Shown in pieces: positions 62,561 to 64,000 of a DNA stretch of 64,000 nucleotides (the first letter of the stretch is position 1; each line of letters opens with the position of its first letter). The notes beneath the pieces are model-generated. The model saw nothing but the letters and a program-made list of their open reading frames with translations, was not told the DNA's origin and ran no database searches. The translations under genes were made by a program, and so were the position numbers. Source of the stretch: JAFEDN01 sp963844565 (GTDB lineage: Bacteria > Pseudomonadota > Gammaproteobacteria > Coxiellales > Coxiellaceae); the NCBI GenBank assembly GCA_963844565.1, contig CAWJON010000002.1, positions 1,612,001-1,676,000 on the forward strand, in the 5' to 3' direction.

Positions 62561-63865
62561 TTATCTGATAATGCCGTATAAATCGTGCTCTTCTGCGGCG
62601 GTTATTTTAACCGATACAAAATCACCAGGTCGAAGTTTTTGGCCATTTTCGATAAAGAGAACCCCATCTATTTCAGGCGCATCACTGGTTGTTCTGGCAA
62701 TCGCCCCTTCTTCATCACTTTGATCCACCAAAGCAGTCACTGTGCTGCCTATTTTTGATTGCAATTTTCTTTGGCTAATTAGGGTCTGATGTTCCATTAA
62801 TAGCCCATAACGCTCTTCTTTTATTTCCTCTGAAACAGGGTCAGGTAACTCATTGGCTTTAGCGCCTGCAACCGGTGAATATTGAAAACAGCCTACTCGA
62901 TCCAACTGCGCTTCAGTTAAAAAATCCAATAACATTTTAAATTCAGCCTTAGTTTCACCTGGGAAACCAACAATAAAAGTGCTGCGAACGGTCAATCCGG
63001 GGCAAATTTTTCGCCAATTCCGCAAACGCTGTAAAACATTCTCGGCGTCCGCAGGTCTTTTCATTAAGCGTAATATTCTGGAACTGGCATGCTGGAAAGG
63101 GATATCTAAGTAAGGCAAAATTTTTCCTTCGGCCATTAAAGGAATAGCCTCATCAACATGTGGATACGGATACACATAATGTAAGCGAACCCAAATGCCC
63201 AATTCGCCAAGCGCTTTACATAAATCGATAAAACGTGAATTTTTGCCATCTTTTAAGTCGACTCCATAAGCACTGGTATCCTGGGAAATAATCAATAGCT
63301 CTTTAACACCTGCACTCACTAATTTTTTAGCTTCGGTTATAATTTCACTTAATGGACGACTTAGTAAATTTCCTCGCAAAGAAGGGATGATACAAAAGGT
63401 GCAACGATGATTACACCCCTCAGAAATTTTTAAATAGGCGTAGTGGCGCGGGGTAAGTTTAATCCCTTGGGGAGGGACCAATTGCACAAAAGGATCTTGG
63501 GGCAAAGGCAAGTGTTGCTCCACAGCCCCAACAACGCTTTCATAAGCCTGGGGGCCGCTAATATGTAGTACCTCGGGACATTTTTCTTTAATTAAATCCG
63601 CCTTCACCCCCAAGCAGCCGGTGACTATCACTTGACCATTCTCAGCTAGGGCCTCTTGAATTGTACTTAAGGATTCTTCCACAGCGGACTCAATAAATCC
63701 GCAAGTATTGACAATAACCAAATCTGCGTCTTGATAAGTGGGAACTAATTCATATCCTTTTGCCCGCAGTTGAGTGAGAATTCTTTCAGAATCAACCAGA
63801 GCTTTAGGGCAGCCCAAGCTAACAAATCCAATACGAGGAGAATGCTTTATTGTTTCTTTGCTCAC
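62561..63865 (-). CDS. rimO: Ribosomal protein S12 methylthiotransferase RimO
   Basis: Radical-SAM enzyme adding a methylthio group to Asp88 of S12. The N-terminal domain has GFVSLGCPKALVDSE and VNTCGFI with cluster cysteines; the radical-SAM CxxxCxxC is CNHRCTFCIIPSLRG; the C-terminal TRAM domain ends the protein. 434 residues. Starts with GTG at 63865. Confidence 0.96.
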   Translation of the reverse strand: MSKETIKHSPRIGFVSLGCPKALVDSERILTQLRAKGYELVPTYQDADLVIVNTCGFIESAVEESLSTIQEALAENGQVIVTGCLGVKADLIKEKCPEVLHISGPQAYESVVGAVEQHLPLPQDPFVQLVPPQGIKLTPRHYAYLKISEGCNHRCTFCIIPSLRGNLLSRPLSEIITEAKKLVSAGVKELLIISQDTSAYGVDLKDGKNSRFIDLCKALGELGIWVRLHYVYPYPHVDEAIPLMAEGKILPYLDIPFQHASSRILRLMKRPADAENVLQRLRNWRKICPGLTVRSTFIVGFPGETKAEFKMLLDFLTEAQLDRVGCFQYSPVAGAKANELPDPVSEEIKEERYGLLMEHQTLISQRKLQSKIGSTVTALVDQSDEEGAIARTTSDAPEIDGVLFIENGQKLRPGDFVSVKITAAEEHDLYGIIR

Positions 63866-63913
63866 TGTTCAACCCTATAGTAATGACAAATCAATTTTGC
63901 GATTATATCATTT

Positions 63914-64000
63914 TTATACATTATCTCCAAAGCCTAAATGGTCAATCAACTTGCCTTTTTGGTCAAAACTGATTTTATCGATCCCTGCGTCGCCATGTAA
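63914..64000 (-). CDS. C-terminal fragment of an unidentified protein (cut by window edge)
   Basis: The minus strand is open from base 64000 to a TAA at 63914-63916, giving 28 residues ending DQKGKLIDHLGFGDNV. The pattern (I.F...GKL..H) resembles the end of SnoaL/NTF2-like isomerase-fold proteins, but 28 residues are too few to be sure. It stops 49 nt before the rimO start region, on the same strand. Confidence 0.4.
   Translation of the reverse strand, partial: LHGDAGIDKISFDQKGKLIDHLGFGDNV

Noticed and set aside
1..64000. tRNA, rRNA or phage integrase/attachment sites
   Set aside because: No tRNA cloverleaf, rRNA or integrase-like sequence was noticed in the gaps, which are mostly short or filled by repeats.

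Overview
The window looks like a chromosomal segment of an intracellular gammaproteobacterium of the order Legionellales, most likely near Coxiellaceae. The main evidence is a Dot/Icm type IVB secretion gene block (icmN-M-L-K-E-G-C-D-J-B, 40501-51162, minus strand). The A+T-rich coding style, gammaproteobacterial housekeeping operons and several effector-like orphan proteins agree with this. The species cannot be named from the sequence alone.

Layout. 1-3847: gpmI (5' end cut by the window), an EnvC-like amidase activator and a CtpA/Prc protease, closed by a hairpin terminator. 3897-10177: a peptide-export island on the minus strand. It holds a cyclic-nucleotide-binding protein, a miniature HlyD-like adaptor, a C39-peptidase ABC exporter, a second NHLM-type ABC exporter and, beyond two copies of a mobile repeat, a 72-residue protein with a textbook double-glycine leader. 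10274-19245: an aldehyde dehydrogenase, repeat copy 3, thyA-lgt-TauE, a four-gene MCE lipid-transport operon, msrA and terC. 19234-24542: a CaaX-ending membrane protein, a ComA-family enzyme, a histone-like Lys/Arg/Ser repeat protein, an AI-2E-family membrane protein, and DUF1328 and DUF5996 proteins. 24572-28344: nadA-nadB-nadC, with nadA carrying two compensating indels. 28539-33317: an orphan 516-residue protein, then a compact signalling cluster of an iron-oxygenase-like (CADD/TenA-fold) enzyme, a CqsS/LqsS-like sensor kinase and an LqsR-like response regulator. 33322-38150: a MATE transporter, rsmI, a rubredoxin-reductase-like enzyme and hemE. 38300-51162: a 695-residue orphan protein and the icm block. 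51704-63865: otsB, ggt, an MBL-fold hydrolase, glmM, folP, ftsH (two compensating indels), rlmE, an AmpG-like transporter, queH, a DUF378 protein and rimO. A 28-residue C-terminal fragment sits at the right edge.

How the parts work together. The icm block encodes most of the Dot/Icm envelope channel (IcmE/DotG, IcmK/DotH, IcmG/DotF, IcmC/DotE, IcmD/DotP, two IcmL-type proteins, IcmN/DotK) plus IcmB/DotO and IcmJ/DotN. Three near-identical tandem CTTAA-type boxes, two before icmN and one before icmD, fit the PmrA operator known from Legionella and Coxiella. Three orphan proteins (19234-20448, 28539-30089, 38300-40387) are possible translocated effectors; the first ends in a eukaryotic-type prenylation box.

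Most unusual points: (i) the NHLM-type exporter with a candidate unmodified double-glycine peptide and an adaptor lacking its hairpin; (ii) a quorum-sensing-like cluster in which a metal-oxygenase-fold enzyme occupies the place expected for a CqsA/LqsA-type autoinducer synthase; (iii) a four-copy MITE-like inverted-repeat element; (iv) the tandem PmrA-like boxes; (v) nadA and ftsH, each broken by a +1/-1 indel pair.
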